This document shows, in pieces, positions 28,505 to 39,549 of a stretch of 64,000 bases of DNA (position 1 is its first letter; each line of letters opens with the position of its first letter). The DNA is from Halocafeteria seosinensis (lineage: Eukaryota > Sar > Bigyra > Bicosoecida): positions 1 through 64,000 of the forward strand of contig LVLI01000146.1 of NCBI GenBank assembly GCA_001687465.1. Reading direction: 5' to 3'. The notes under the pieces are model-generated. The model saw only the letters and a program-made list of their open reading frames with translations, searched no databases and was not told the DNA's origin. The translations under genes and the position numbers were made by a program.

Positions 28505-31303
28505 TCATCTTGACACCCCCAGTAGATTTCCCGTTTTACCCATAGTGGGGGTTGTCCCTTTTGGGCGACCTTGCTGCCGCTTTTTGATATTGACATATTT
28601 AACAGGCTCGATTACTTCACCAGCGCGGGAAACGTCCTCTGGACGATTGAGGTCTTGCACGGCAGAAAGGGTGTTCCATTCTTTGCCGAGTGGGGTCTGT
28701 AGAGCGCGTTCGTAATGTTCCTTCGAAGAAAATGGATACGGCGTTTTGTCCACTTGATGCTCTGCAAGCTTCCTATCTCGTTTTTCTGAGATGTATACGT
28801 TTGATAATTTACTGTCCTTTCGACCCTTTAACTCTTCGCGGATTTTCTCTTCTTTTTGTTTTTCTTTCTGCTTTTGGTCTCTCTTTATTCGCCGCTTTTT
28901 GCCCTTAGGAATGGGTACACCTTCCGGGAACTTGTTAATTCCCATTCCTGTCCATTCTCCCCATCCTTTGTTGCTATCTCCCACCTCCTCCTTGTTTGCT
29001 TCTGTTGTTTCTCTCTTTTCTTTATCTAATTCGGCTTCATCGTATTCTGGAGCAACAGCGAAAGCTCGTCTAATCAACTCTTCTTGCTCTGTAGCTCGCC
29101 CTCTCTTTTGTCCGGGGCGATCCTTGTTTTCTTGGTTCGTCTTCCGCTTTCCTTGCTGCCTTTGTTGGTCAAGTTGGTTTAGCCTCTGGATACCAGTTTG
29201 TACGTTTAGTTGTAGTTTCTCCGTGGAAGCTGATTCTTCCACTTCCGTCCCTGCACGTTCACTTCTTACACCCGTTCGTTGCTTGCCAGACTTCGCCCTT
29301 GAAGAGTTTGACTGCAGAGATGAATCCATCCATGGATTGGAAGAGATCTGATCCATTTGTAAAGGCGGAGACTGGACATGACTGTCGTTGCTGCCGATAT
29401 CGACAGTCATAACGCCCGTCGTCTTCGCTCTGTGAGACCGATCGCCACTAGCAGGGCTTCGTCTCGCTGGACCTGAATGCTTACCGTTCACGTCGTTCGA
29501 AGCACTCGCCACTGGATAAGTATCGATGCCTCCATGGAAAGATCGCCTACTCTGCTGAATATTGCCGCTTGTATCGTCATCAGATTCATCATCGGAAGCG
29601 GAGCCACCCTTAGCGTGCCGAATCTTTCTGTCGAATTCTTCAGCTTGCTGCAACGCTTCTTCTTGTATCTGGTTTTGCTGCCTCTCTCGGGCTTTCTGCA
29701 TGAATTTCAAACCGGCTAAGCCTTCCTCTCCGCCATTCTTCTGTCTTTCTACAACATTACCCTGCTCATCGAGCCCAGCGTCTCTTAGGATTTTTCTTCT
29801 CATTTTTTTCAGCTTCGCAATGTCGTTGTCGTCGCTTTCGGAGCCTTCCGAATCATCGTCCGCGGAATTTTGCTGGTCTCCACCATTAATGCGGTCCCTT
29901 AGCTCTTTTTCTCTCAGTAGTTCTTCTTCAGCTTCCTCTTTTGAAGGCCTTCCTGAAGTCCCAGAGCTAATTGCAAGCGTCTTCCGGGCCATATGGCTTG
30001 CATTTTGCTTCTTCTGGGTCATGCGTTCCGTTGCCTTGGCAAGTGCTTCTTCCTCCTCCAGCCTTCTGGCGGCTTCAGGATCAGCCTTCTTGAGTCTTTC
30101 GCGTTCTTTCTCAGCATCTCGCAAACGTTGCCTCTTTTTCATCTTCCGATACCCTTTTGATTTGATGCGGTTAGCGCGTTGCCGTTTCTTTTCGTCATAA
30201 AACATGAGAGCTTTCAATTTTGCTAGTTGCTTCTGTCGTTGTCGCAGATCTTCTTTCGAGACGGTTCGCTCCTCTAGTTCATGAGTTTCATCTTGCACTA
30301 CAGCACCTTCATGCTCCATGCCTGCAGAGCTTAACGCTGCTGCCACCTCCTGCTCCATACCAGTTTCTGCTTGGAATTTACCCGCCAAAGCGGCAGATGT
30401 TAGCGGAGATTTGATTTCGTTAGGCAAAGCCTTCCGATTCTCATGTGTGTACGACAAGTGGGGGGCATTTCTGTTTGCCCTTACAATACCTTGCCATCGG
30501 GATACTTCCTGGGATGTATAATTGTAAGCGGCTCTTCGCGTAGCCCGCTCTTCGACAGCATTCGAGGGTCTCTCTTTGAGAGCAGCCTCACCTTTTGATA
30601 GACCCTCTAGTTTTTTCTTGAGTTCACTGTAGTTGCCTTTGTCTTTCAAACTGCTCAGCAAAGAATTAATGGAGAGCCCTTGGCCCTCATTTGATTCTCC
30701 CATCTCATTTCCAGCGGCAACATTAAACTCGTTTTCCGGAACAGCTTCGTCCCGAACGGACAAGAAGTAGTTGTTTCGCTTGCCTCCTTCCTCTTGCTGT
30801 CCCTTCTGGTTCTCCTCATGAGAATACCCTAAACTAGCCAATAATTGTCGCCGATTGGCTTCATTATCATCGTTATTATCGTCGTCATCATAATCTTCCT
30901 CCATTTGCTGGTGGTTTTGACGCCGTTTTCTTGCTTTTTCCGTGGACGCAATGTGAGCGTCAAGCATATCGAGGATTGTATCACCTTCAGGCTCTACTTC
31001 ATCATCATCTTCATCTTCGCTATCGCCCCCTGAAGCATCAGAAGAGCTATCGTTATCCATTTGTTGTCTGTGGCTGCCTCCCTTTTGCTTCTTGAAAACA
31101 TCGCCATAGAGAGCCTCATCTTCAGAGTTGAACGCCGCGTCCTCGTCGATCTCTTCATCCTCCTCTTGACGACCTTGTCCATCGGCTGGAGCGCCCTCAT
31201 CGGCTTCGAAAGACTCTACAGACTCGTTTTCATCGTCGCTGTAGACGTCTTGCGTCTGCTTGGGGCGACGGATCGGTCTCTGTTTACCTCGTTTTTTCGC
31301 CAT
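28505..31303 (-). CDS. UTP14: UTP14, U3 snoRNP / small-subunit processome protein
   Basis: UTP14 is a nucleolar component of the SSU processome that activates the helicase Dhr1 to release U3 snoRNA during 18S rRNA maturation. A single uninterrupted exon of 932 codons starts at the first ATG (31303). The family landmarks are in order: an acidic N-terminus rich in D/E, then TRRAAYNYTSQEVSRWQGIV. A basic RIKSKGYRKMKKRQRLRD segment follows, then MTQKKQNASHMARK. The C-terminal block SNVYISEKRDRKLAEHQV with YPFSSKEHYERALQTPLGKEW corresponds to the conserved ISEK...PYPF...P.G.WN region. The low-complexity acidic and coiled parts create long Ser/Leu-rich antisense frames, which are shadows. It shares a ~780-bp divergent intergenic region with SHMT. 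Confidence 0.93.
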   Translation of the reverse strand: MAKKRGKQRPIRRPKQTQDVYSDDENESVESFEADEGAPADGQGRQEEDEEIDEDAAFNSEDEALYGDVFKKQKGGSHRQQMDNDSSSDASGGDSEDEDDDEVEPEGDTILDMLDAHIASTEKARKRRQNHQQMEEDYDDDDNNDDNEANRRQLLASLGYSHEENQKGQQEEGGKRNNYFLSVRDEAVPENEFNVAAGNEMGESNEGQGLSINSLLSSLKDKGNYSELKKKLEGLSKGEAALKERPSNAVEERATRRAAYNYTSQEVSRWQGIVRANRNAPHLSYTHENRKALPNEIKSPLTSAALAGKFQAETGMEQEVAAALSSAGMEHEGAVVQDETHELEERTVSKEDLRQRQKQLAKLKALMFYDEKKRQRANRIKSKGYRKMKKRQRLRDAEKERERLKKADPEAARRLEEEEALAKATERMTQKKQNASHMARKTLAISSGTSGRPSKEEAEEELLREKELRDRINGGDQQNSADDDSEGSESDDNDIAKLKKMRRKILRDAGLDEQGNVVERQKNGGEEGLAGLKFMQKARERQQNQIQEEALQQAEEFDRKIRHAKGGSASDDESDDDTSGNIQQSRRSFHGGIDTYPVASASNDVNGKHSGPARRSPASGDRSHRAKTTGVMTVDIGSNDSHVQSPPLQMDQISSNPWMDSSLQSNSSRAKSGKQRTGVRSERAGTEVEESASTEKLQLNVQTGIQRLNQLDQQRQQGKRKTNQENKDRPGQKRGRATEQEELIRRAFAVAPEYDEAELDKEKRETTEANKEEVGDSNKGWGEWTGMGINKFPEGVPIPKGKKRRIKRDQKQKEKQKEEKIREELKGRKDSKLSNVYISEKRDRKLAEHQVDKTPYPFSSKEHYERALQTPLGKEWNTLSAVQDLNRPEDVSRAGEVIEPVKYVNIKKRQQGRPKGTTPTMGKTGNLLGVSR

Positions 31304-32084
31304 TTTACTCCGATTTCCCACTTTATTCTAAACTAAAATGTTTCAACCACTTTATTATCCCTTTTCTGGTGTCAAAAACACCTAAAAGAGCACTTAATAA
31401 GCCCTCAAGACTCCAAAAATCACTCTCAAGTTGAAGTGACACGAACCTCAACTTCAACTTAATAAGTAGCAGAAAAGATTGTCGTCTATCTTGAGCTTCC
31501 CAAGATATCACATCTTGCCGCTATCGGGAATTGACCACGAATTTTCCATCTATTACACTTCGTCCGGAAGTTGATACTGTTTCTTTGCCAAACGCCTGTG
31601 ATTTGGTAGTTTATTCACCCTCGTGATTGCATACACAATCGAGTAAAACTTCAAGTTCTTATTTCCATTGTTCTTATTTCGACACAATGAGCGCTCAAAC
31701 AAGAGTACGTAGCACTTTTTCCACTCGTATTTGAGGCCAACCGTGTATTATTTTCTGTGGCGAAATTACGTAAGCTATTCGGAGGGAGAGAAGAAGAAGT
31801 AATGAAGCGAAAAGAAAGGGGAAGTGGAATGGGAACAATTCCTGTTCCGGGTCGAGACTTTGAGGGCATTATTCACCACATTGCAGCGTATAATGGGTCC
31901 TTTCAAAGGTACCATTAGAATCAGCAGGTAGAGATTGTCAAGGAGTTCTGGAAAGTGAAAAATGGTGGTAAAAGTGAATAGAAAAGGGTACGCCGCCTCA
32001 AGAGGTCATCTGACGTGTTGCTTACGCAAGTTAATGCTTTTCACCCCTCAAATGGCGTTGTTTCTGACGTAATGATTGTGTTCT
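31304..32084. promoter_or_regulatory. Divergent intergenic region between UTP14 and SHMT
   Basis: About 780 bp separate two head-to-head genes, so both promoters must lie here. A/T-rich stretches with repeated TTAATAAG (about 31395 and 31457) and TTCTTATTT (about 31658 and 31672) are present. No TATA box stands out. Confidence 0.5.
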
Positions 32085-33671
32085 ATGCTAGTCCCTTCAC
32101 GGCGCGTGTTAACTCTTTGGCTATCTGCGCAGCAACTCGCTGGAAACACTCCTCTCAAGGAGCATGATCCTGAATTGTACGACATTATCGAGCTCGAGAA
32201 GCACCGCCAATGGTCTTGCTTGGAGTTGATTGCCTCTGAAGTAAGTCTTCCCGCACGCACCAGGTGGCGTAAGCTCTTTTATAGCTGTGTATGATGTCCC
32301 TTCTGCCGCAGAACTTCACCTCTCAAGCTGTCATTGACTGCTTGGGCTCCGCCTTGACGAACAAGTACGCCGAGGGTCTCCCTGGTGCTCGGTACTATGG
32401 TGGGAATGAGCACATCGACAAGGTCGAGAAGCTGTGCCAGCAACGTGCCCTCGAAGCTTTCAGCTTGAACTCGGAAGAGTGGGGAGTGAATGTACAACCT
32501 TACTCCGGCTCTCCCGCCAACTTTGCCGTATACACCGGTCTGTTGAACCCTCATGACCGTATTATGGGATTGGACTTGCCTTCCGGAGGCCACTTGACCC
32601 ACGGTTTCTACACCTACAGCCCCAAGGAAGGACAGCGTAAGGCTATCTCTGCTACCAGTATCTACTTCGAGAGTATGCCTTACAAAATTCAGGATAGCGA
32701 TGGATACATTGACTACGACAAGTTGGAAGAAACAGCACAGGTTTTCCTTCCCAAGATGATCATTTGCGGTGGATCCGCCTACCCGCGTGAGTGGGACTAT
32801 GCTCGCTTCCGCCAAATCGCTGACAAGGTCGGCGCCTACTTGATGTGTGACATGGCTCATTACTCTGGTCTTGTTGCTACCAAGTTGTTGAACTCCCCGT
32901 TCGAATACTGTGACGTAGTGACCACCACTACACACAAGACTCTGCGAGGACCACGATCTGGAATGATTTTCTTCCGTAGAGATGAGAGAAACTTTGAGAA
33001 CAAAATCAACATGGCTGTCTTCCCTGGATTACAAGGTGGCCCACACGAGCACCAGATTGCCGCCGTTGCTACCCAGTTAAAGGAGGTTGCAACCCCTCAG
33101 TTCAAGGAATACGCACAACAGGTCCGAGCTAACGCCAAGGCCCTCGCTGACCGCTTGAAAGAGAAAGGATACAAATTGGTAACTGATGGTACTGAGAACC
33201 ACCTGGTACTGTGGGATCTCCGTCCTCAGGGGGTCACTGGATCCAAGTTGGAGTTCTTGTGTGACAAGGCCGGCATGACCATCAACAAGAACGCTGTCAA
33301 CGGAGACAAATCTGCTCTCTCCCCTGGTGGAATCAGGCTTGGAGCTGTAAGTAGTTTTCGTTCATATCTTTGGATGGTTTTACTTGCAACTAATTTAAGC
33401 ATATATTTTTCCCCTTAATTGACTGCAGTCTGCACTCACTTCTCGTGGTTTTAAGGAAGAGCACTTCAAGCAAGTGGCTGACTTGCTCGATGAGGCAGTG
33501 AACATTGCCAAGAACATCCAAGAGCAAGTAGGGAAGAAATTGAAAGACTTCACTCCTGCATTGGAAGGAAACAAAGAAGTCGAAGAATTGGGTAAGAAAG
33601 CCAAGAAGCTCGCAACTTCTTTCCCCATGCCTGGATTCGAAGTGGCCGAGATGAAGTACAACCAAGCATAA
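32085..33671 (+). CDS. SHMT: Serine hydroxymethyltransferase
   Basis: SHMT is the PLP enzyme that converts serine and tetrahydrofolate to glycine and 5,10-methylene-THF. Three exons: 32085-32240, 32312-33346, 33429-33671 (477 aa). Signature blocks are [35 protein letters not shown] across the first junction, [33 protein letters not shown] and [16 protein letters not shown]. The PLP-lysine motif [14 protein letters not shown] is present with K near residue 261. The start ATG gives a short basic leader ([17 protein letters not shown]), possibly mitochondrial. Alternatively an upstream exon joins at GCGCAG|CAACTC, because the leader contains a good branch site and acceptor; I could not make an upstream ATG fit in phase. 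Confidence 0.93.
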
Positions 33672-33913
33672 GGCTAATGTGTTCATCATCGTCTTGGGAT
33701 TTATTTGTTATAGATTGTGTTGCTTCGTTAGATTGGCAAAAATTGGTATCAAGGGTCTATCGTATCCGTCCGTAGAGAATCTACGTGATCGAATAAAATG
33801 ATACACCCATTAAACTTAGTTAGTTCATACTCATTTCTCAAGCTGAAGGCGCAGGTAGATAGTGATTTCAGCGTTGGTTTGGTAGTTCACTGATTGGTTC
33901 ACATTACACTATA

Positions 33914-34818
33914 ATGAATCGTCTCATACTCAGATGCTCGCACAAACAGTGCTTGCGCACGCCATTTCGACAACCCATCCCAGTGGTCAGCTCTCAGTTT
34001 CGAGCTTTCTCCAACAAGGCTCCTGATACGAGGGAATCCCAAAAGTCCCATCACCCCGATACAATAGGATGGAGGACGGCCGAGTACCTGAATGCCACGA
34101 TTCTCAACGCGCCGCGTACGTTTTTGATGTGCATGATAGCATCGGACATTGGGTCCATTGGACTGTGTTATGGAATCATTCATTACGGCAGTAAGTGCCT
34201 TTAAAGTCAGCATGTACGAGGTAGTTTCTTTGAAAATGTGAGGAATTTTGGCCGACGAACAGATATCACGGTTCCGGCAGACTTTGCGTTCGCTTTCCTA
34301 CTTAGCCGTCCTTTAAAGCGCATCCGACTCCCGGTGGAGTTGACAGTGGCTGCCGCCATTGCCAAGGTCTTTCCGTGGCTATCGTCCGTCAAAATCAGTG
34401 CGCTCGTCCGTAGTGTGGCACCGCCAGGATCGGAATCCTTAAAGCCGCGTTCAGAGTAAGAATAAGAGGCTCAACTTGTCTTCCCGTCGAAAAGGTTATC
34501 TGTTGTGTTGCTGTGGCTGAATGCAGGCAGAGCTTCTTCTCGAGGTTGCTCTCGTCCGGCACCGACATGTTGGACAAATACGGACTTGCGTACCAAATAG
34601 GCGCTCGTGCAGTTGGCGCGAGTATTGTATTCAGCTTCTTTGCTGCTTTACGGATGGGAGTGGACATTCAAGGCATGCTAGCTGGTTGGGGCTTCCAACC
34701 TTCCTCAGGGGAAACCGCGGGCGCTTATGCTGCTGCGGTGGTTTCATCCGGGTTGTTGTACCCAGTTACTTTGGGTGTTGCCACCAAAGCAACTCGAATG
34801 ATTAGCAAGACACTATAG
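33914..34818 (+). CDS. Predicted mitochondrial membrane protein, unrecognised family
   Basis: Three exons keep frame: 33914-34190, 34263-34455, 34527-34818 (253 aa). The N-terminus (MNRLILRCSHKQCLRTPFRQ) is Arg-rich and acid-free for its first ~30 residues, like a mitochondrial presequence. Hydrophobic segments follow around TFLMCMIASDIGSIGLCYGII, VELTVAAAIAKVF, GASIVFSFFAALRMGVDI and AVVSSGLLYPVTLGVATKA. The layout recalls DUF1279/FAM210-type mitochondrial proteins, but I cannot confirm that. It converges on the desaturase gene with 88 bp between stop codons. Confidence 0.7.
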
Positions 34819-34906
34819 AAGAGTGATCGTAGGGACAAGAACACAGGAGCGTATACACGAGAGAGTATATTATCCCTGGAAAAACACAAATAACTAGACG
34901 TGTGCG

Positions 34907-36763
34907 TTAGCCCATGTGCATCTCAGCTGGAGTTCTGTTCTGTCCCAAGTCGTAGAGGTGCTTGATATGGGCGCAGAATGCTGCCCAGAAACTCGGTTCG
35001 ACACGGTATTTGATCTGCATAACGAAGTTGACGGATATAGTACAAATACGTTACCTTGGACGAATGGAAAACTTACGCCATATTCTTCACAAGTTTGCTT
35101 CACTATAGGGGCTATGTCTGGATAATGGTACTGAGAAACCGAGGGGAAAAGATGATGCGTGATTTGGTAATTGAGCGCACCACTCAGGAACGTAACAATT
35201 GGACTGTCATGGGCATAATCAACGCTCGTTTCGACCTGAGAAACAGCCCATTCTTGAGATAACTCGGGTTTCCTTTCGGGGAAGTCCACTCCATCCGAAA
35301 TATGAGATACCTGTGCGCGAATAAACCAAGGACGAAGTAAGAACGGTTCTATATCAGATTACCATATAGTAGCAGACGGAGACGTACTTGGAAGTTCCAA
35401 GAGAGCCAGAATCCGGAGACCAGTTCAGCTATGCAAAAGCAGATAGCAAATTGAGTCCATGTTTGCTGGGTCAAGTAAAGAGCCAATGCTATCCTCCAGC
35501 TAAACCACAATGCCTTCACACCGAATACGCGCACCCAAGGGCTTTCATAAAAGTTTACTCGAATATGCCCATTAAACTTATTCCACCAAATGAAGAACAC
35601 ATCGTCGATTCTAACCTTGAACGCAAGTAGTCCATATAAAAGAGGAAGGTATATCCACTGAAATTTATAAATAAAATCCCACTTTTGCGGCCATGTAACT
35701 CTTCGAACTTCCCCACTGTCTGGTATGTCTGGGTCTGCTTCGTACAAGTTCGTATATACATGATGCCCAATCACATGTTGGTGCTGCCACGAGATCATGC
35801 TTGCTCCCGCAATACCGTCCATCGGTAGTCGTCCCCAAAATTTCCACCATCCTTCATGGTTCCCAATTGCAGTGTGTGATGCATCATGCATGCAATGCAA
35901 TAGAGGTAACACCTGACAGAAACCAAAGATCAACGACCAGAATAGCTCCCAGTTGTAGCTGATTCCCCAGTTGCATAAATCATGCATGCAAATGAAAGAT
36001 ACTACAGCCAGGGCGAAGATGGGTACCATTCTTTTGATCCCAGGCACAGGGTCTTTTGGATCCTGCTGCGTCTTGTCAAAGTGTGCCTTGACACGCTGAC
36101 GCACAGTCTTGTAAAATCCGGAATTGTCCGGCTTGTACTGCGGAAACTCGTTGTCTACGACCCTTCCTTTCTGCAAGCAAATTCAGAAAAAATATCACCG
36201 TCACCATCCTATTAAATAGATCAGTTCAGAAATGACGTACATAATATTGTCCTAAAAGACGCTTAGGTTTATCCGTAAATGGATGATAAGATTCAATCAG
36301 AACAGTGCAGTCCCGTCCAGCGGCTAGTGCGAGCACTTCTCGTCCACCGGGATGTTGATCCACAAAAGCTGTATAGCATGTCAAACAGTGAAACAATTTC
36401 AGAATGGAATGCATCCTTTAAATAAAGACAGAGAAAAGCATTTGATGACGAAAGGGAGTCAGTTTTCCCGCAGTTCCAATGTATCCATCCGAGATTCCCT
36501 TCTTTTCTCTTAGTCCAACGCATGGCTATTCACTACGAATTACGACAAGTGAGAGGGGAATACTTACGCGTTACATCGTAGACGGAACCATCGTAAATAA
36601 TCCAAATATCGTCCAGGGAGTTGTGTTGCGCCACCTCTTTCCAGGTGAATTGAGGGGTGTTTTCTCCCTCTCTATTCACATTTCTGCGGTTCCGAAGCCC
36701 ACTGGAGACAGTCTTCTGGGATGTGTCTCCAGGAATAGCCTCTTCTGTGGCTGTGGGAGGCAT
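34907..36763 (-). CDS. Cytochrome b5-fused front-end fatty-acid (or sphingolipid) desaturase
   Basis: Introduces a double bond between an existing one and the carboxyl end, in the ER membrane, using electrons from its own cytochrome b5 domain. Five exons: 36763-36568, 36368-36241, 36170-35388, 35310-35077, 35014-34907 (482 aa). The b5 domain has the heme ligands in HPGG (H71) and YHPF (H94). The desaturase has three histidine boxes: HDASH (203-207), HVIGHH (240-245) and QITHH (418-422). Gln replacing His in box three is the hallmark of front-end (delta-5/6/8) enzymes. The Thr in QITHH, where QIEHH is usual, is notable. The C-terminus EYG|IKYRVEPSFWAAF fits the family across the last junction. 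Regioselectivity cannot be read from sequence. Confidence 0.9.
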
Positions 36764-37260
36764 TATCGCGAGCTATAGAGGATGAGAAAAAGGATACAAT
36801 GGGGGGTTTGTGAGCTCTAACCGTCACTTCAAATGTGCTCAATTCACGCTCTCACCTCCTCTTTCCACAAGTGCGAGACTTGCTGGACGGTACTGAGGTG
36901 TGATATAAGCCTAGAGACCGGGGTTATATAGTGTATACAACCCGTATAGAGTGCCTGACGTGTATTTGGGATCAGCGGAAGTTGAAGTTATCCGGGCCGT
37001 CGGCCCGGATCGGCTTTGGCTTCGTTCGACGCACTGTCGTAGATCGAGATGACTACCACGAGGTTCATGCCATATATATATATAAAAAAAATCGCGGGTG
37101 AATACCGAAGGTAGATTTAACGCCTTTGTCATACACATACTAGGTTTGGAATGATCTTAACCCGACGAATCATGATGCCGACGAACCTGACGCATCGACA
37201 GCGCTTGCTACGCGTGACCTCATGCTTTCTGCACCACACAATCAGAAAAAACACAACGAA
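36764..37260. other. Intergenic region containing a perfect GC palindrome
   Basis: About 500 bp upstream of the desaturase and downstream of the Crinkler-like gene. It has a perfect inverted repeat at 36990-37010 (ATCCGGGCC-GTC-GGCCCGGAT) and a TATATATATATA/A-run at about 37073-37090. No gene is seen. Confidence 0.6.
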
Positions 37261-39177
37261 TTATAATTGGTAAAAATAAAGCAATTTCTTAGATAACTCA
37301 CGATAAGGAATTAACAAGGTACGAAAAGTCATGTTCCAAAACAACTCCTTTTCTTGTTCTTCGCGGTCCGCAGAATACTCAGGAGACTTGGGCACGAAGT
37401 CGTTTCCGCTGCCGGGTCGTCGATAGTCAGGAGTCACAAAGTAGAATACGGGATAGTTATTCCGAAATTCACCCATAAGATTCAGCCATGCGTCAAAAAC
37501 ATTAAACATTTTCAGTGTGTGTTCTTCCGCAATTGTATATTGCAAGAAAATTGGGGCAGTTTCTCGGTTATTCGGAATTACTATTGCATCGACAGTAGGA
37601 TAAAATCCTGTAATGGGTTTTGCATATACACCTTCATATGTGTTCATGCCGAAGGCTTTATGAATAAGGCCTCTAATCTCGTAATTATCATCGAAGTCAG
37701 ACCTTTCGGTTCTGGGTAGGGTGAGCTGTTCTGGTGGCATCGTCACTCTCCATCCAGGATGTTTACTTCCTCTGGTATTAATTCTGTCGAGTTCGTAATA
37801 GTGCAACTGGAGTGCTGCCAAGTGTGCTTTTTCCTGGGGTATAATTTTGTGACATACTGTCTCGAACAAATCCCCCAAGCGAACGCCGTGCACATCATTC
37901 CATAGTCTACCTATGACTGAGAACCAGCGGTCTCTTTCCCACTTAGAAAGAGCATAATTTTGAACGTAAGTCGAAGCAAATTTGACATGAAGCTGTGTAA
38001 ATTTATATTCCTTATTATCCAGTGGCCACGGATGCACGGTCCAAAACTTCAGAGTGTTCAATTTGCCCTCACGTATGCGACCCTCCAAGTCTACAAGTTT
38101 CGATATATCTGTTTCTGAAAGTTCGTAGTCGATCCCGTCCAAATCCGGGGTCTCAAACACATACCGAACAACACCGCCAGCTTCCCTGAAGCGCTTCAAG
38201 ACTTCCGCTCTTTCCGTGGCATTGTATACTTTTTCCCGACAATCAAGCAATTCATGCGGTTTCCAAGGAGGCATTAGTCTCCGGGACAGGCTCTGGTTCC
38301 CCATTCCCTCCCTGTTGACCTTTTGTGGAGAGATAAACGCTTCAAGTTTCACTCTCGGGATATTTAATATTATTCCAGAAACTGCTGCAATGGTGCTGTA
38401 GCTTTTGACACAGCCGTCAACAAGAATATAATCGCCTTCAGTAGGGGCATTCCGGAACTGCTCTTCGTTAAGCATTACAGCCGCACCCGTTTTACATTCA
38501 ATTTTGAAGAAGTATTTATTTTCATCCCGTCGACAGTAGAAAATGTTTCGCGGTTCATTCTGCTACCGTAGCAAGCGCCATATCATATACGGAATCATCA
38601 TGGTTTTCCCTATACCGGGAGTCCCCTCGATCGTGAACAGGTGTTTCTCTTCCTCCTTGCGTATTACATCGTAGAGATCATGATACACTGGGCGAATATA
38701 CAATTTTCTATCCGGAGTAGGTTCTGCTCCAGGCAAATAGTATGGAGCAAGAACCCTCATCCTCTTCGAGAAAGGGAGCTTCTTGACATCCTTGACAAAT
38801 GTTCTAAGCGCAATTAAGTCCCCATGTACTCCATACCGCTGGTACAAGAAGTACAACACAACATTCAGACCAACAAGACTGGCGCATTCTATGACTCTCA
38901 TTTCTGTCGTCGGAATAGTGAGAATGAACAGCTGCTTATGCTGTTCATCCAAAAGAAAGAAATACATGGCAGCCACGATAGCCCCAACAATCTTGCTATA
39001 GAACGCAATACCTAACACGAAAAAATAGAAGCAGTCGATCGTCCTCGTTGGGATCCTCAGAATGGACATCTGTCTATGCTGTTCATCCAGAATCAGGAAA
39101 AAGATGGCAGCCAAGACAACCAGTACGACGCCAACAACCATGCCTGGACGTAACCGATAGCCATTCATCCAAGCCAT
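37261..39177 (-). pseudogene. Crinkler/RHS-like ATPase-nuclease with N-terminal membrane segments and an in-frame TAG
   Basis: One reading frame of ~639 codons is split by a single TAG at codon 205 (38563-38565); both halves are otherwise open in the same frame. The N-terminal half has hydrophobic stretches with an internal duplication (AIFFLILDEQHRQ and AMYFFLLDEQHKQ). It then has the characteristic YIRPVYHDLYDVI and Walker A GTPGIGKT (185-192). The C-terminal half ends with FYPTVDAIVIPNN...IFLQYTIAEEH, matching the Asp...Gln-x-Thr...His pattern of the restriction-endonuclease-like domain of CRN/RHS effectors. Such proteins are known from oomycetes, chytrids, trypanosomes and other eukaryotes and act on host or self nuclei. 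The usual secretion header is replaced here by membrane segments. It is probably inactivated unless the TAG is spliced out or read through. Confidence 0.7.
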
Positions 39178-39186
39178 AGCTCCTCG

Positions 39187-39549
39187 TTAGGCTTTTGTCA
39201 TGATTCCTCCAGCTCCAGTACCCTCTCCTCCAGTTACTCCAGCGTCCTCTCCTCCAGTTACTCCAGTACTCTCTCCTCCAGTTACTCCAGTACCCTCTCC
39301 TCCAGTTACTCCAGTACCCTCTCCTCCAGTTACTCCAGTACCCTCTCCTCCAGTTACTCCAGTACCCTCTCCTCCAGTTACTCCAGTACCCTCTCCTCCA
39401 GTTACTCCAGTACTCTCTCCTCCAGTTACTCCAGTACCCCCTCCTCCAGTTATTCCAATACCCTCCCTAGGAGCTGCAGCTCCTGTAGTTTCTTCATTGC
39501 CCTCTCCACGAGGTCCCCTTCTCCCCACGCTACGTCTCCTGGTGCGCAT
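39187..39549 (-). other. Gly/Thr-Val octapeptide-repeat open frame upstream of the Crinkler-like gene
   Basis: A 120-codon frame encodes a basic start (MRTRRRSVGRRGPRGEG) and about ten copies of EGTGVTGG. It ends in TAA at 39187-39189, ten bases before, and in the same frame as, the ATG at 39177. It may be the lost N-terminal part of the downstream gene or simply the open frame of a minisatellite. The opposite strand reads PPVTPVPS repeats and is equally open, so coding status cannot be decided. Confidence 0.35.
39209..39464. repeat. 24-bp minisatellite, about ten units
   Basis: The plus strand repeats CTCCAGTTACTCCAGTACCC plus TCTC with few substitutions, for about ten units. The unit is a multiple of three, which keeps both strands open. 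It lies directly upstream of the Crinkler-like frame. Confidence 0.9.

Noticed and set aside
28791-30200. Long Ser/Leu/Phe-rich plus-strand frames
   Set aside because: They are antisense to UTP14, and their composition is the mirror of its Glu/Lys/Arg-rich codons.
31323-31511. Short minus-strand frame upstream of UTP14
   Set aside because: It lies in the divergent promoter region, has no ATG-supported homology and does not join UTP14 in frame.
38563-38565. TAG as a sense codon (alternative genetic code)
   Set aside because: TAG, TAA and TGA all end other well-aligned genes here, for example TAG for PTPS, TAA for DDB1 and TGA for UTP14.
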